Source: Panonychus citri
Taxonomy: Eukaryota; Arthropoda; Arachnida; Trombidiformes; Tetranychidae
Reading direction: 5' to 3'
DNA: 64,000 bases
NCBI RefSeq assembly: GCF_014898815.1
Contig: NW_026515473.1
Coordinates: forward strand, 62,001 to 126,000
Shown: positions 20,067-32,525 of the stretch, in pieces
Numbering within the stretch: position 1 is the first letter of the stretch
Layout of the letters: each line of letters starts with the position of its first letter
Program-made: the position numbers and the translations under genes
Notes under the pieces: generated by a model
Told to the model about the DNA's origin: nothing
The model's input: only the letters and a program-made list of their open reading frames with translations
Database searches by the model: none

Positions 20067-21657
20067 CTATTCGTCAATTAGTTCTGGAAGATTATAAAAC
20101 GTTTTATAAAAACAATGTTTCATGAAGTCGAATCCGCAGACAATTGATTCTCGAGGAGTGTCTAATTTGGGCCAGTCATCTGGTTCCTTTTCACAATCAT
20201 AATAGATTTTGATGGATCGATTAGATTTGAGACAGAATTTAGATAAGAAATCAGCTGATTTAACAGTAACTCCATTAGATTTCCTAAAGTCCAACAGTTT
20301 TATCCTTGGCAATAACTCCAACAATTCCTCAACATGACTATCTTCAATAGTGTCACCACCTCTGACCGCGAGATGCTGTAAATTTGGATACTTGGACAAC
20401 AGTGTTCGTAAGAATGGCCATGTAAGGTATTCATCAAATAGCTTAAGATGAAAAAAACATTAGAAAATATATTTCCGAATAGACTTGAATTCAATACTCA
20501 CTGAGAACATAGTTGAAAATACCAAATCCCTTAGATTGTAGTTCTTTAGTGCCATGTTGGTAAATTCATCATCTAATTGACCATGAATGTGAGCACTTTC
20601 CAAAGATGGGCAAAAGTCCATCACATGAATTGTGTTACAGATACCTAAATACCCGGACGTTTCATACATCGTATCATCCCAAACCGAAGCCTCAAAGATT
20701 TTTAGATTGGATAAATTTGGACCATTATAACGAACTTTTCGACCTTCAAAAAGAATTTTTCAATTAATTTAGACCATTAATCCAACGTCAATATTTTACC
20801 TTGAAATGAAAGGTTGAGTCGCTTCAAATTCGGAAAGTATTTGACGAGTCGAGAAAGATTATTCATATGAAAATCTAGCATACAGTAAATTTGTTTCAGC
20901 TGACCAGGCCGAAATAATTTTTCAAAATCCAACAAATAATTCATTGAGACCATTTCGACATTTTCCAAATCGAGCTTGTAAACATCAGTTAGTCCAATCA
21001 GTCCTTTTATTTTTAGGTTATTGTCAAATGCTTTTCCATAATTTGCACTTTTCCATGAGCTATAAATATCAACAATCTGAAACCATTAAATAGAATAAAA
21101 TAAATCAAACACTGAACGTGAACAATTTTCTACATGCGTCTTTCCACTTATCGCAACTTTTTTTTCGAAAGCCGCTATTCTTATTACAATAGTAATAGTT
21201 AATTAGGTAAAGAGTTAGCACTAAGTAGTTCTTCGTCAGAACGAACAAACTGATCTTGTGCTAAGGGCGAAAATCAATGTGCTTACCCTGAGATTTGGTA
21301 ACAATTCTCGTACAAGTTGAATAGTTTCTGGACGCTCAATCCATACTCTGGAATAATCCAAATGTGGAATTTCCCTTGCTAGAAGTCGATAGAATCGGTT
21401 ATAAATCTTTGATAAAATAATTACAATTGTACTTACTTATGTAAAGATATTTGACTTTTTTCAATCTTATATCAATCAAATTGGCAAATCATTTTGAACA
21501 AACTAAAGAAACAAAAAACCAATGGAAATTTAGTATTTATTATCAACAGTTGAACTTTTAAGCTTTTACCTTCAGACAATTGAATCAACTCTTCTAATTT
21601 GAAGAAGTTGTTGAAGATCAACCAGAGACAATCATCAGGTAAATCGTTTTTAGACAT
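20067..21657 (-). pseudogene. F-box/LRR family gene, copy 5 (minus strand, stop codon in exon 2)
   Basis: Exons on the minus strand: 21570-21657, 21437-21502, 21287-21378, 20800-21076, 20502-20743 and 20067-20441. All phases fit, but exon 2 reads CSK followed by TGA where the family has tryptophan (CSKW), and carries three extra bases. The codon cuts the F-box in two, so no normal protein is expected; the remaining exons look well kept, so the loss is recent. Exon 5 (YNGPNLSNLKIFEA, FCPSLESAHI) places it with copies 9 and 11. The stop is TAG, not the TAA within AATAAA of the + copies. Confidence 0.85.
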
Positions 21658-22652
21658 AATCGTAGACTACGATTCGTAGTTCACTTAAAAATTGAGTAAA
21701 AATCACCAAATTTCTGTCATGAAATTAAAAATTAAAAATTAATATGATTAGATAATTCCTATTGGGAATAAGCTGTTGGTCAAAAAAACCGTTAATTTGA
21801 ATTTTATCACTCGGCTTGTGGCTCCTGAAGGGAAAGTGAAAGGGTTTAAATTAATCAACCGCTTCTTTTGAATAGTTTGATTGTAAAGGGATCTTTCGAC
21901 CTGAGCAGTTGAGAAAAATTCGCTTTAGAGGTGAATCTTATCATTATGGAACAATTTTTATGTATTTATTGTTTTCAACATGAGCCTGTTGATAACTTTG
22001 AACATTTAAAAATTAAGAAGATCCGATAGATACTTTAATACAATTTACAATTTATTTCTACTTCGCCTTGTGGGTAAGGCATAAGATACAATTTTCAATT
22101 TTCAGCTGATTTTTTTCTCGGCTTGAGGTTTGGCTTGATTGTCTCAGGCCCTCCGGGCCTTTCTTTGGTCATGGTGACCCTTATTAGCAAAGACCTAACC
22201 TAACCTAATTTAATCAAACACAATTAACTAAACAATTAAGTCCATTTTCATACGTAGCTTGGACTTTAAGCCGAAAAAAACCGCTCAAAATGAAGATATC
22301 GAGCTGACGGACTTATCTAATGCCTTACCACCTTGTGATAGTGACGAGATAGACGATAATCAAGTGAAACGAATAGTTAAACAATGACTTATTAAGGAAC
22401 AGTTTGCTTCCAGGGAATGTGACAGAGAAACAACAGTTCGATTGATTATAATTTCATACTCGACGATCAAAGTGTCGAAAAATTTTCTTCCCATATTTTG
22501 CGACTCATTACTTCGTGGAAACGACACATCATTCAAAAGAAGCGCTTGGTTTGTTTTAAACGCTTTCAGCTGTTGATTGTTTTGTCAATTTCAAAGCTTT
22601 TACCCAAACAATCAGACTAATTGAATTAGTTAATTTCCAATGAATTATTATC
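21658..22652. other. Spacer between divergent copies 5 and 6, with duplicated blocks
   Basis: The left part holds the upstream region of copy 5: on the minus strand, TTCAAAAGAAGCGGTTGATT at about 21857-21872, and 'ggctcctgaagggaaagtg' near 21820, which copies 9 and 11 also have. From 21935 to 22010 and 22335 to 22652 it repeats the spacer before copy 3. The unshared middle contains three TTAGG-type units (CCTAACCTAACCTAA at 22193-22207). Confidence 0.65.
22531..22572 (+). promoter_or_regulatory. Shared upstream motif of copy 6
   Basis: ATTCAAAAGAAGCGCTTGGT (AAGCGCTT 22540-22547) then CAGCTG at 22567-22572, about 80 bp before the ATG. This is the best-kept form of the module. Confidence 0.65.
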
Positions 22653-24106
22653 ATGTTATTGAACGATTTACCGGATGATTGCCTTTGGTTGATCTTCGAC
22701 AACTTCTCGGGTTTAGAAGATTTGATTAGATTGTCTCAAGGTAAGAGTATAAAAGTTTTAACTTTGATAGAAATTAATTTGATTCTTTTTGTTTCTGAAG
22801 TTTGTTCGAAATGGTCCAACTTAGTTTCAATAAGATTCAAAAGAGTCAAATATCTCGTCACCAGTAAGTAAATCTCCACATAATTAGTTCTGATTACATT
22901 TTAACATTATAATCGTTTTCAAGGTGAGCCTATTGATCACATCAACAATTCCAAAATATGGACGAGGGATCCAATAGATACTCTAAAACATCACAATTTA
23001 CGAGAATTGTTACCAAATCTCAGGGTAAATATCAAATAAAAAATCTTTCATCCTTATTAATTATTCTAACTTTTTTTGGTGGTTTAAGATTGTCACTGTA
23101 GTTGATTTTCTCCCCAGGCCTCAATTGAAACCAAGACATTATAAAAAAGTGATCAACAATAATCCGAAGATTAAAGGTTTGATTGGATTGAGAAACAAGT
23201 GTGCAGTCGATTTGAAAAATATCGAAATGATCGCAATGGATCATATGGCGGATTACAGAAAAGTCTTTCAACCTGATCAGTTGAAACAAATTTACTTTGG
23301 GCTTCTTCATGTAAATAAACTTCCTGAATACGTTGAATACTTTCCGAATTTAAAGCGATTCCATGTTTTTCTCTATGGTAAATCATTCATGTCGCTTTAA
23401 TATCTTTCAAGATTGTTAGATTAATCAAAGAATCATTTCTACAGGAAATGAGCGTTACAATGGTCCAAACTTATCAAAGCTGAAGATTCTTGAAGCTTAT
23501 GTATCAGAACGGGTGGGACTGGGAACGAATTCAACGTGATAGATTATTGTCCATCTTTGGTAAGCGCTTTTATTTGTGGTTCTACATATGAGCGAAAAAT
23601 TGACATTTCCATAAAGAACTACAATCTAAGAGATTTGGTGATTGAAATAGTAAGTATCAAATTTGAGTTTCTCTTTGACCTGAGTTGATTCTTACAACAT
23701 ACACATGTATATCTATTTTCTTCATCTAAAGCTTATGATAGATTACATGAAATGGTCATCTATCCGAAAACTGTTGATTAAATTTCCAAATTTACTCCAT
23801 CTCGCGATTAGAGGATCTGATTGGGTTGAGGATTGTCATGTGGAAGAATTGGTTCAACTGTTGCCACAGATAAAACTATTGGACTTTAGAGAATCTGATG
23901 GAGTTACTGTTAAATCAGCTGATTTTCTGTCAAAATTCTGTCTCAAATCTAATCGATCAATCAAAATCTATTATGATTGTGAAAAGGAACCAACTGACTG
24001 GCCTAAATTGGACACTCCTCGAGAATCAATTGTCTGCGGATTCGACTTCATGAAACATTGTTTTTATAAGAATTTTTCCCATCTTCCTTTGCTAATTGAT
24101 GAATAA
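22653..24106 (+). pseudogene. F-box/LRR family gene, copy 6 (one-base deletion in exon 5)
   Basis: Exons 22653-22740, 22801-22863, 22924-23024, 23089-23377, 23445-23649 and 23732-24106. Exon 5 is 205 nt, against 206 in copies 2 and 3. The loss lies between 'gcttatgtatca' and 'ttcaacgtgata' (23 bases instead of 24), so the frame runs into TGA TAG. Everything else is intact and very close to copies 2 and 3, so this is either a fresh pseudogene or an assembly error. The spacer and the first exons are a duplicate of the copy 3 block. Confidence 0.82.
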
Positions 24107-24192
24107 ACCACCAAATTTTAAATCTCATGTTGATGTAATAAATTAAAGATTTTTGCTATAAAAAATAGCCATTCAATCAGTGAACTTTCATC

Positions 24193-24919
24193 ATGTCTTT
24201 TGACAAATTACCTGAAAATTGTCTTTGGAAGATCTTTGACAATTTCGATGAATTAGAAGAGTTGATCCAATTGTCTAAAGGTAAAAGTAAAAGATTTTGA
24301 ATTGTGATAGAAATTAACTTGATTCTTTCTGTTTCTGAAGTTTGTTCGAAATGGTACAATTTAATTTCCATAAGATTCTCAAAAGTTAAATATCTGCTCC
24401 ACAGTAAGTAAATTTCCATTTAATCAAGTCTCTCATAGTTAACCAATTCTTTGGCTTCAATCAGGGACTGTTGCTCATTTTGATTATTCCAAAATATGGA
24501 TAGAAAAATAGAAAACATTCAAATATAATCTACGGAAACTGTTGCCAAATCTCAGGGTAAATATTGACTAGAAATTGATCTTGATTCTTATATTACAAAT
24601 ATAGATTTTATTAATCTCTCGTGTTCGTATGGTTACATCAGCAAATTACTATGTATCCTCACTTGAATACCGAATGCACTTTTCCTTCCCGCCTGCATAT
24701 TTCCAGAATGTGGTTAACAATAGTCCCAAAATAAAGGGATTGCTTGGGATACGCGGTGATCTCAATTTGGATCTAGAAAATATCGAGATGGTCGAAATGG
24801 ATTATATGTTTTATTGTAAAGATATCTTTCGACCTGATCAGGTGAAACGAATTTTATCTGCTGTAGTTTCTAGTTTTAGTGAATATTTTTGTGATCTTCC
24901 GAATCTGCTAGATGAATAA
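24193..24919 (+). pseudogene. F-box/LRR family gene, copy 7 (truncated; nonsense codon; exon 4 fused to the gene end)
   Basis: Exons 1 and 2 (24193-24280, 24341-24403) are nearly identical to copy 4. Exon 3 from 24465 has TAG in place of a GAG codon after WIEK. Exon 4 from 24605 follows copy 4 to FRPDQVKRI, then joins directly to a last-exon tail ending LPNLLDE at 24919. About 800 bp corresponding to the end of exon 4, exon 5 and most of exon 6 is deleted. No AAGCGCTT module stands before it: copy 6 ends only 87 bp upstream. Confidence 0.88.
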
Positions 24920-25000
24920 AATTGCGAAATCATACATATTGTACCATTTTAAACAATTCGACTGGACGAAAAACAATTGTCTTACGAATCATGCATTCAG

Positions 25001-25049
25001 AAGAAGCGCTTATTTAGAATCAAACTAAGTACAGTTAACTAATCAGCTG
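25001..25049 (+). promoter_or_regulatory. Shared upstream motif of copy 8
   Basis: CAGAAGAAGCGCTTATTT (AAGCGCTT 25004-25011) then CAGCTG at 25044-25049, about 95 bp before the start codon. Confidence 0.6.
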
Positions 25050-25144
25050 ACTTTAATCAGATGATTTTAAAATGAATTTCAAAGTTTAAAATACATGAAA
25101 AACTAATCATTATTTTCTCATTACCTTTGCTGTGAATTCTAATC

Positions 25145-26579
25145 ATGCCGATTAACAATTTACCTGATGAATGTCTCTGGATGATATTAAACTATTTCGA
25201 CGAGCTTGGACAGTTGATTCAATTATCGGAAGGTAAATAGTATTGGAGTTTTAATTGTTGCAAAAAGTAACTAAAACTTTATTTCTTTTCGATTCTATAG
25301 TTTGTTTAAAATGGTACACGTTAATTTCTGTAAGATTGAAAAAAGTTAAATATATTGTTAACAGTAAGTAAATTTCCATTTAACCATCAATCAGTTTTGA
25401 TTCATTTTTCTAATTCTATTATTTTCGAGATGGAACTGGTAAGCGAATTGATCATCGCAAAATTTGGATCGAAAATCCAGTAGTTACTTTTAAACGTCAC
25501 AATTGGTGGAAATTGTTACCAAATCTCAGGGTAATTTAATAGAAAATTGATATTATTACTTGACGATTAATCGAACTCTTTGTTATCGTTTCAGATCATC
25601 ACTGTCGGAGGTGTCGTCAGGGATTCGCTCACAAGATATTGTACAAAATTGATTAAAAACAATCGAAAAATAAAAGGATTGATTGGACTAGACTATCGGT
25701 GTAAACTAAATTTGAAAAATATCGAAATGATTGCAATGACCTATCCGATAAACGATATAAAAGTCTTTCAATCCTCTAAGATAAAACAGATTCGCTACAA
25801 TAACTTTGAGATCGATCTTCTTTATAAATATGTTGAATACTTTCCAAACTTGAAGCGACTCAATATTTCGTTTGTTGGTAAGTTATTGAGATTGAATTAA
25901 TGATCTAAATTAATAGAAAATCATTTTAAAGGAGATTATGGTAATTATTTTGGTCCAGAATTGATCAATCTAAAGATTTTGGAGTCTAATTCAATCAGGC
26001 AGAAAGCAAATGTTAGCGGTTTTCATCTACTGAACTTTTGTCCATCTTTGAAACGCTTTCATCAAAAGTACGAAATCACATGGCAATATTGAACCGTCCG
26101 AAAAGAACTGCAATCTAAGAGATTTGGTTATCGAATTGGTAAGTATCAAGTGAGAGATTCGCTTTGAATTAAGATTGACTCGAACTCTTCTTTTTCATTT
26201 GTAGACAGAGATAATATATGAAACTTGGCCATTCTTGCGAAAATTTTTGTCTAAATTTCCAAACCTACAAAATCTTGCGATCAGAGGGGACTGCGAAACA
26301 AACGATAGCCATGTGAAAGAATTGGTTAAGTTATTACCAAAGGTAGAACTATTTGACTTCAGGAAATGTGAGAATGTCACTCAAAGATCAGCTGATTTCT
26401 TGTCTGAATATTGTCGCGAATCTAATCGATCAATTAAAATCTATTATGATTGTGGCAAGGAACCAACTGACTGGCCTAAATTGGAGACTCCTCGAGAATC
26501 AATTGTCTACGGATTCGATTTCATGAAACATTGTTTTTATAAGAGTTTTTCTACTCTTCCAGATATAATTGATGAATAA
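25145..26579 (+). pseudogene. F-box/LRR family gene, copy 8 (two-base deletion in exon 5)
   Basis: Exons 25145-25232, 25301-25363, 25430-25530, 25595-25877, 25932-26138 and 26205-26579. The F-box reads LPDECLWMILNYFDELGQLI. Exon 5 is 207 nt, two short of the phase the family needs. The family's 'tctttggaaagcgctttc' reads 'tctttgaaacgctttc' here, and the frame then meets TGA. Exon 6 stays open (CETNDSHVKELVKLLPKVELF and on). It is divergent from its neighbours in exons 1-4, so an older copy with a single disabling change. Confidence 0.82.
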
Positions 26580-27448
26580 AATTATCAAAACCTCAATATT
26601 TCTAATAAAAATCCAAACTTATATTACCTAATGAATTGATAAAATTATTATAAGAACAATTCGATTTAATGACGGAAAACAAATACAATTATCTCTCTTT
26701 CTATTCGAAATAAACGTTCGTTTTTAATCAAACGATTCTATTTTATTCTATTTTATCGATAACAATCAAATTCTCCTACAATTCCATGAATGCGTTCAAA
26801 TTTCAAATTAGTAAACTTTCTTGTCTTTTGATAAATTACCTGTTATTGTTATTGTTATAACATCTCAAAATTTGTTCAAAATGGTTCAATTTAATGAAAA
26901 TTATCAACGATTATTTTAAGATGAAAGGATTAGTTATAATGTCAGAACCAGATGAAAACAATTATAACTATGAACATATCGAAATGATTGCAAGTGAATT
27001 CAAGTTGATCATCCGTATTTATCGTTATAAGACTTGAAGAATAAACCTTGTGAAATTATAAAAAGATAATAATTGAATGTAATGATTGTTTTTTGAGAGT
27101 TTTTTCGATCTTCCGGACCTAATTGATTCAATCGAATTAATAACAATTAAAGTTGATCAATGAAACCAATCAAAAGATCTTAATCCTGAACACTTAAAAT
27201 TAGAAAATGTAAGTTATCGTTGTGCTTCTGAATTAATTCAAGACTTCGTTTTTTATTATTGCTCGGATTGTTTTGCTTTCATTGATGTTTTACAGAAAGA
27301 ATCTCGTTGGATGCTTTTGAACTTTTAAATAAGAATTTAACAAACATTTGCTGTATTATAAAAGACGATACAATAATTAAATCACATTGATATTCACATG
27401 ATACTAAATTGTAATCATCATTGTAAAATGAGTTTTTTGTTTTAGGGT
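26580..27448 (+). pseudogene. Spacer with a degenerate F-box/LRR relic at about 26810-27020
   Basis: From 26810, 'gtcttttgataaattacctg' echoes an F-box start like copy 4. Near 26870, 'tttgttcaaaatggttcaattta' echoes exon 2, followed at once by an exon 4 piece ('gatgaaaggattagttataat', 'gaacatatcgaaatgattgc') without introns. A close copy of the 26890-27010 part lies at 31565-31690. No frame is open across it. The remainder to 27448 holds nothing I can name. Confidence 0.65.
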
Positions 27449-28900
27449 TCATTCATCAATCAGATCCGGAAGAGTGGAAAAAGATTTATAAAAACAATGT
27501 TTCATGAAATCGAATCCGTAGAAAATTTGATCATTAGGAGTGTTTAATTTAGGCCAGTCAGTTGGTTCCCTTTCACAATTAAAATAGATTTTGATTAATC
27601 GATTAGATTCAAGGTAAAATTTAGATAAAAAATCAGCTGATTTTTGAGTAACTTTTTGGGATCTTCTGAAGTCCAACAGTTTTATCTTTGGCAATAACTT
27701 TACCAATTCTTCAACAAGATTATCCTCAATAGTGTCACCTCCTCTAATCGCAAGATTTTGTAAATTTGGATATTTGGACAACAGTCTTCGTAAGAATGCC
27801 CATGTTATGGATTCTTTAAATAGCTTAAGATGAAATAATAGAGATATTAGATGTTAATAGAATAAATTTGAATTCGATACTCACTATTACAATAACTAAA
27901 TCCCTTAGATTGTAGTTCTTTTGTGTCATATTGATAAATTCATCATCTGATTGTCCGTGAATGTAAGCACTTTCCAAAGAAGGACAAAAGTCGATCACAT
28001 GAATTGCGTTACAGATACTTGACCATCCGTCTACAGAAGACTCAAAGATCTTCAGATTAGATAAATTTGGACCATTATAACGAACATGTTTCCCTTGAAA
28101 AATTATTTCTCAGTTAATTTAGATCATTAATCGAACAGCAATAATTTACCTTGCAATGTAATGTTGAGTCGCTTTAGATTCGGAAAGTATTGGACGAGTT
28201 CAGAAAGTTCTTTCAAATTAAAAACTCCATTATAACGAATTTGTTGTAACTGATTAGGCCGAAAGAGTTTTTTATACTCGAATGTATAATAAAATTGAGT
28301 ATTCATTGAGACCATTCTGATAACTTTCAAATCGATATTATATTTAAAGACTAGTCCAACCAGTCCGATTAGTCCTTTTACTTTCGGATTATTATTAACA
28401 ATTTGTTTATAATTTGATGATCTCCTTGGTCCACCATTAATGTAAGGAAAGATATCAAGAATCTTAAACCATTAAAGTAAATTAATTACTAGTAAACGTT
28501 AACAATTTCATATTTACCCTGAGATTTGGTAACAATCTTCGTAAATTATAACTTTCAATAGTTTCTGGGTTCTCCATCCATACTTTGGAATAGTCCGAAT
28601 GTGAAACTGTTTCTTCTGGAAGTCGACAGAATTGGTTGACAAATTACTGATACAATAATTAGAAAGAACAAGAATTGTACTTACTGTTGAGAAGATATTT
28701 AACTTTTTTCAATCTTATATCAATCAAATTGGACCATTTTGAACAAACTAAAGAAACAAAAACAAATTAAATTTAGTATTGATTGTCCACAGTTGGACTT
28801 ATAAGCTTTTACCTTTAGACAATTGAATCAACTCTTCTAATTCGAAGAAGTTGTCGAAGATCAACCAGAGACATTCATCAGGCAAATCGTTCAATAACAT
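27449..28900 (-). CDS. F-box/LRR family protein, copy 9 (minus strand, six exons, intact)
   Basis: Minus-strand exons 28813-28900, 28685-28747, 28518-28615, 28150-28462, 27885-28093 and 27449-27823 keep phase and give 381 residues. The F-box is LPDECLWLIFDNFFELEELI then VCSKWSNLIDIRLK. Exon 5 (GKHVRYNGPNLSNLKIF, HGQSDDEF) ties it to copies 5 and 11. The last exon changes the common IYYDCE to IYFNCE. It ends in TGA, so AATAAA does not overlap the stop. It is the only minus-strand copy free of a lesion. Confidence 0.88.
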
Positions 28901-29984
28901 ATTTATAATTCACTGAACAATTAAATAAAAAATCGCCAATGAATTAAAAATTCATCTGATTAACTAACCGTTAATTTGAATTTTATCACTGCGGTTTGTG
29001 GCTCCTGAAGGGAAAGTGAAAGTTGTTTAATTAAATCAACCGCTTCTTTTCTTTAGTTTGATTGTTTCAAAAAACTGTTCAAAATCAATATTTAATGTTA
29101 GCCTATGCTAGAAAGGACAATCATGAAAATTTCAGAACCAAATGGAAACGAAAGAGTATAAAGTTTCAAAAACTTCGTTATTTCACTCTCAGTGTGTTGA
29201 GAAGGGTCTTGACAAATGATATTCGGATTTCTGAAGCGATAAAAATTGATAGTTTTATCGGGAAAGTCTTAGAAAGTTACTAAGATAATTATGGCCGTAC
29301 AACCTTTTTCTCATAAGTTTATGACTCAAAAAAAGGTAACTCAGTATTTTTTAGGACGTCTCAATATCTTCCGTCCGGCTAATCAGGAATAAAATTAGAT
29401 AATATTTTTGAGATGTTCGTGCAAAACTCGATGAACCAAAAAAAGTGCGGTTCTTAACTAAAAAGGATAAAAAAGTGAAAAAAAGTTAGAGGCCCTCCTT
29501 AATCCTGGTGCTTATCAAACTCGATTTGATCAATCAATTAAAATCTATTATGATTGTGAAAAAGAGCCAAATGACTGGCCTAAATTAGACACTCCTCAAG
29601 AATCAATTGTCTACGGATTCGATTTCATATAACATTATTTCTATAAATCTTATTCCACTCTTCCGGAATCATTGATGATTATCACCTTATAAATCGCTTC
29701 CCCTGTAATGATAAATAAATTTTTTGACTTTTTGTACATTAAGTTTGTTTTCTTGTCTTGAATAAAGCGCCTCACCTGAGAAAGAAACTTTCTTACCGCC
29801 TTGTGTTACAAAACTTTGTATCAATGAAACTCATTCATTGAATGAATGCCCTGGAGCAAAACGATAAAATCTCAGCTGTTAAATGAATGAATAAAAAGCT
29901 AAATATTTTTTGCAACAGAAAATCGTAAGATTTTTTGAGTTAGTTATTTTCTAATTACCTTACCTTCTTGAGTGAATTACAATA
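28901..29984 (+). pseudogene. Spacer between divergent copies 9 and 10, with a last-exon relic at 29505-29720
   Basis: On the minus strand the upstream region of copy 9 has 'aaaagaagcggttg' (about 29038-29052) and 'ggctcctgaagggaaagtg' near 29008. From about 29090 the sequence parallels 18870 onward, and 29505-29720 is a last-exon relic (IKIYYDCEKEPNDWPKLD, then SIVYGFDFI and a TAA in place of the methionine-lysine) twinned with 19025-19250. Before copy 10, a block at 29765-29825 resembles 355-430 before copy 1, and CAGCTG lies at 29873-29878. Confidence 0.7.
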
Positions 29985-31427
29985 ATGTTATTAAATGATT
30001 TACCTGATGTATGTCTTTGGATGATCTTCGCCAACATTTATGAATTAGAAGAGTTGATCCAATTGTCTAAAGGTAAAAGTATAAGAGTTTCAATTGTGAT
30101 AGAAAACTAACACAAATTCTGATTCTTTTCATTTCTAAAGTTTGTTCGAAATGGGCCAATTTAATTTCTGAAAGATTCAAAAGAGTTAAATATCTTGTTA
30201 ACTGTAAGTAAATTTCCATCTAATCGCTAATTACTTTTGATACATTTTATTAATTTTATCAAGATATTGGCGATCTTGACGTGGCCACAATATGTATGAA
30301 TTACCCAATAGAAACACTTAAACATCACAATTTACGAGAATTGTTGCCAAATCTCAGGGTAATTATCAAATTGATAATTTTTCTTGACAATTAATTGTAA
30401 TACTTTTTGATATAATGTTTAGATTGTCTCTGTTTATAACGATTTCTACTTGGATGAATTGAAAGTTTCAAAGTTTAGAAAAGTGTTTAACAATAATCCC
30501 AAAATTAAAGGAGTGATTGGAATAAATAAACTTCGCAAACTGGATTTGAGAAATATCGAAATGATCGCAATGGACAATATGGTTAATTACTTGGAACTTT
30601 TTCGACCTGATCAGTTGAAACAATCAAAATTTGAAGATTTCGATCTCGCATATCTTGCAGAGTACGCTGAATACTTTCCAAATTTAAAGCGACTCCATAT
30701 CAGTGGATTCATTGGTAAATTATTTTCACTGGATTGATGTTCTAGATTAATGAGAAAATCATTTTTACAGAGAAGCAAATTTTCAATAACATTGGCTCGA
30801 AATTGTCTAACCTGAAAATTCTGGAATATTTTCCAATCGGATCGGATGAAAAATTGGACGAATTTCATTTGATAGATTTTTGTCCGGCTTTGGAAAGTGC
30901 TTTCATTCGCGGCGCTTCTGATGGTCAATATATTGATGCGTCTATAAAGAACTACATGCTAAGAGATTTGGTGATTGAAATAGTGAGTATCGAATAAGTT
31001 TCCTCAAGAATTAGGATTTACTCTTTATCTTTTTCATCTTAAGCCATGGGTGGAAATAGATCTGATGGCTTGGTCATCCATGCGAATTCTGCTGTCCAAA
31101 TTTCCAAATTTACATAACCTTGCGATTAGAGGAAGTGGTGAAAAGTTTGAGGATAACCATATAAAAGAACTGGTTGAATTATTACCAGAAATAAAACTAT
31201 TGGACTTCAGGGAATCTAAAAAATTTACTGAAAATTCAGCTGATTTCTTGTCTGAATATTGTCGCGAATCTAATCGACCAGTTAAAATCTATTATGATTG
31301 TGAAAATGAACCGAGTGAATGGCCTAAATTAAGCACTGCTGGCGATTCAGTTGTCTACGGATTCGATTTCATGAAGCATCATTTTTATAAGCATTTTCGC
31401 ACTCTTCCGGACCTAATTGATGAATAA
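29985..31427 (+). CDS. F-box/LRR family protein, copy 10 (six exons, intact)
   Basis: Exons 29985-30072, 30141-30203, 30264-30358, 30423-30714, 30771-30982 and 31044-31427 give 377 residues in phase. The F-box is LPDVCLWMIFANIYELEELI, and exon 2 has VCSKWANLISERFK. Exon 3 departs from the family: the common YSKIW is replaced by VATIC, and exon 5 has FNNIGSKL for YNGPNL. The last exon keeps the standard end (FPNLHNLAIR, NSADFLSEYC, LPDLIDE). The C-terminal exon is the closest intact relative of the relic at the window start. Confidence 0.88.
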
Positions 31428-31870
31428 AATTAACCCGATCCATGAAAGATTTTGAGAAAAATTGTTTCAAGAGTTTTTTTACTCTTCCGGATCTAATTGA
31501 TGAATAGTATTCTCAAAATCTCAATATTTCTAATAAAAATTCCAATTTGCATTTCCAATCTAATGAAGTTCAATTTAATGAAAGTTATCAACGATAATCT
31601 CAAGATGAAAGGATTAGTTATAATATCAGAACCCGATGAAAACAATTATAACTATGAACATATCGAAATGATTGCAACTCAGTTCAAGTTGATAATGGTA
31701 TTTATCGTTATAAAACTTAAAACGAAACCGAAAACGAAAACGAAAAATAAACCTTGTGAAATTATAAAAGTTCAAGTTGATCATCCGTCAATTAATATAC
31801 ATGTATATGTAAATTCTAATATTTGTTTCTTAAAGATTTTCCTGATCTGCCGGAGTTAATTGACGAATAG
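31428..31870 (+). pseudogene. Family relic: gene ends and an exon 4 piece
   Basis: 'ctcttccggatctaattgatgaat' at about 31480 repeats the end of copy 10. A piece coding MKVINDNLKMKGLVI and YNYEHIEMIA (about 31560-31690) is from exon 4, and 'cctgatctgccggagttaattgacgaatag' (about 31840-31870) is a second gene end. A 120-codon frame crosses these (31497-31859) but mixes relic and spacer, including a short aaacga tandem, so I do not take it as a gene. Confidence 0.65.
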
Positions 31871-32525
31871 ATTATTTCAAAGGCGATTCCCAATTAACGA
31901 ATTGGTTTTTGCGGTTTTTTTCGAAATTGAACTGTTCGCAAACCATTAGATAAAATTCTAAGAAAATATAGCCCATGACAAATGAAGAGTTAATGGTTGG
32001 ACGTGGACCTGACTTATGAGGTCCAATAAAGGGTTAGGACTGTATACTAACTCTCAGCTATCGAATAAGGTTTACAAAAAATTCTTTAATTAGTTTATTA
32101 CGATTGAAATTAGATTAAGTAATTAAATACCTACCAAATAATCTTTCAACTTTTTCACCTCAACCTTTTCTTTAGAAAGCTCATAACTTTTCAACGAATG
32201 ATCGAAAAAATATAATTTTTATATCATTGAAAAAGAAAAAAATGCTATTCGTTTCGATAAATCAAATATTAATTGTGTGCGGAATAATTACGATAATCTG
32301 ATTGAAATAGATCATTTTCTCAGATACTCGAAAAAACCAGTTTCCTCAGGTTAACAGGTATAGGTAAATAACATAGAATTGGGTCTAAATTTTTTATCAT
32401 CATGTTTTCATCTTAAACTTCAAACTTAATAACTTTTTTGTTTTTCAATCCTTAACTATAAAATTTTCAAGATATTTCGTTAAATGTTTGAATTACATTT
32501 AATTGAAAAAAACTTATTATTATAG
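31871..32525. other. Spacer with a segment related to 37165-37330
   Basis: 'taatggttggacgtggac' through 'aataaagggttaggact' (31990-32045) matches 37165-37335, where a 101-bp element interrupts it; a weaker relative is at 34930-35005. No gene is seen in the rest of the AT-rich stretch. Confidence 0.6.

Noticed and set aside
29062..29283. 73-residue basic open frame
   Set aside because: It begins at TTG and lies in a stretch whose twin at 18.9 kb is not open.
31497..31859. 120-residue open frame with an exon 4-like part
   Set aside because: It joins relic pieces of the F-box family and spacer without the family's splice sites; treated as a pseudogene relic.
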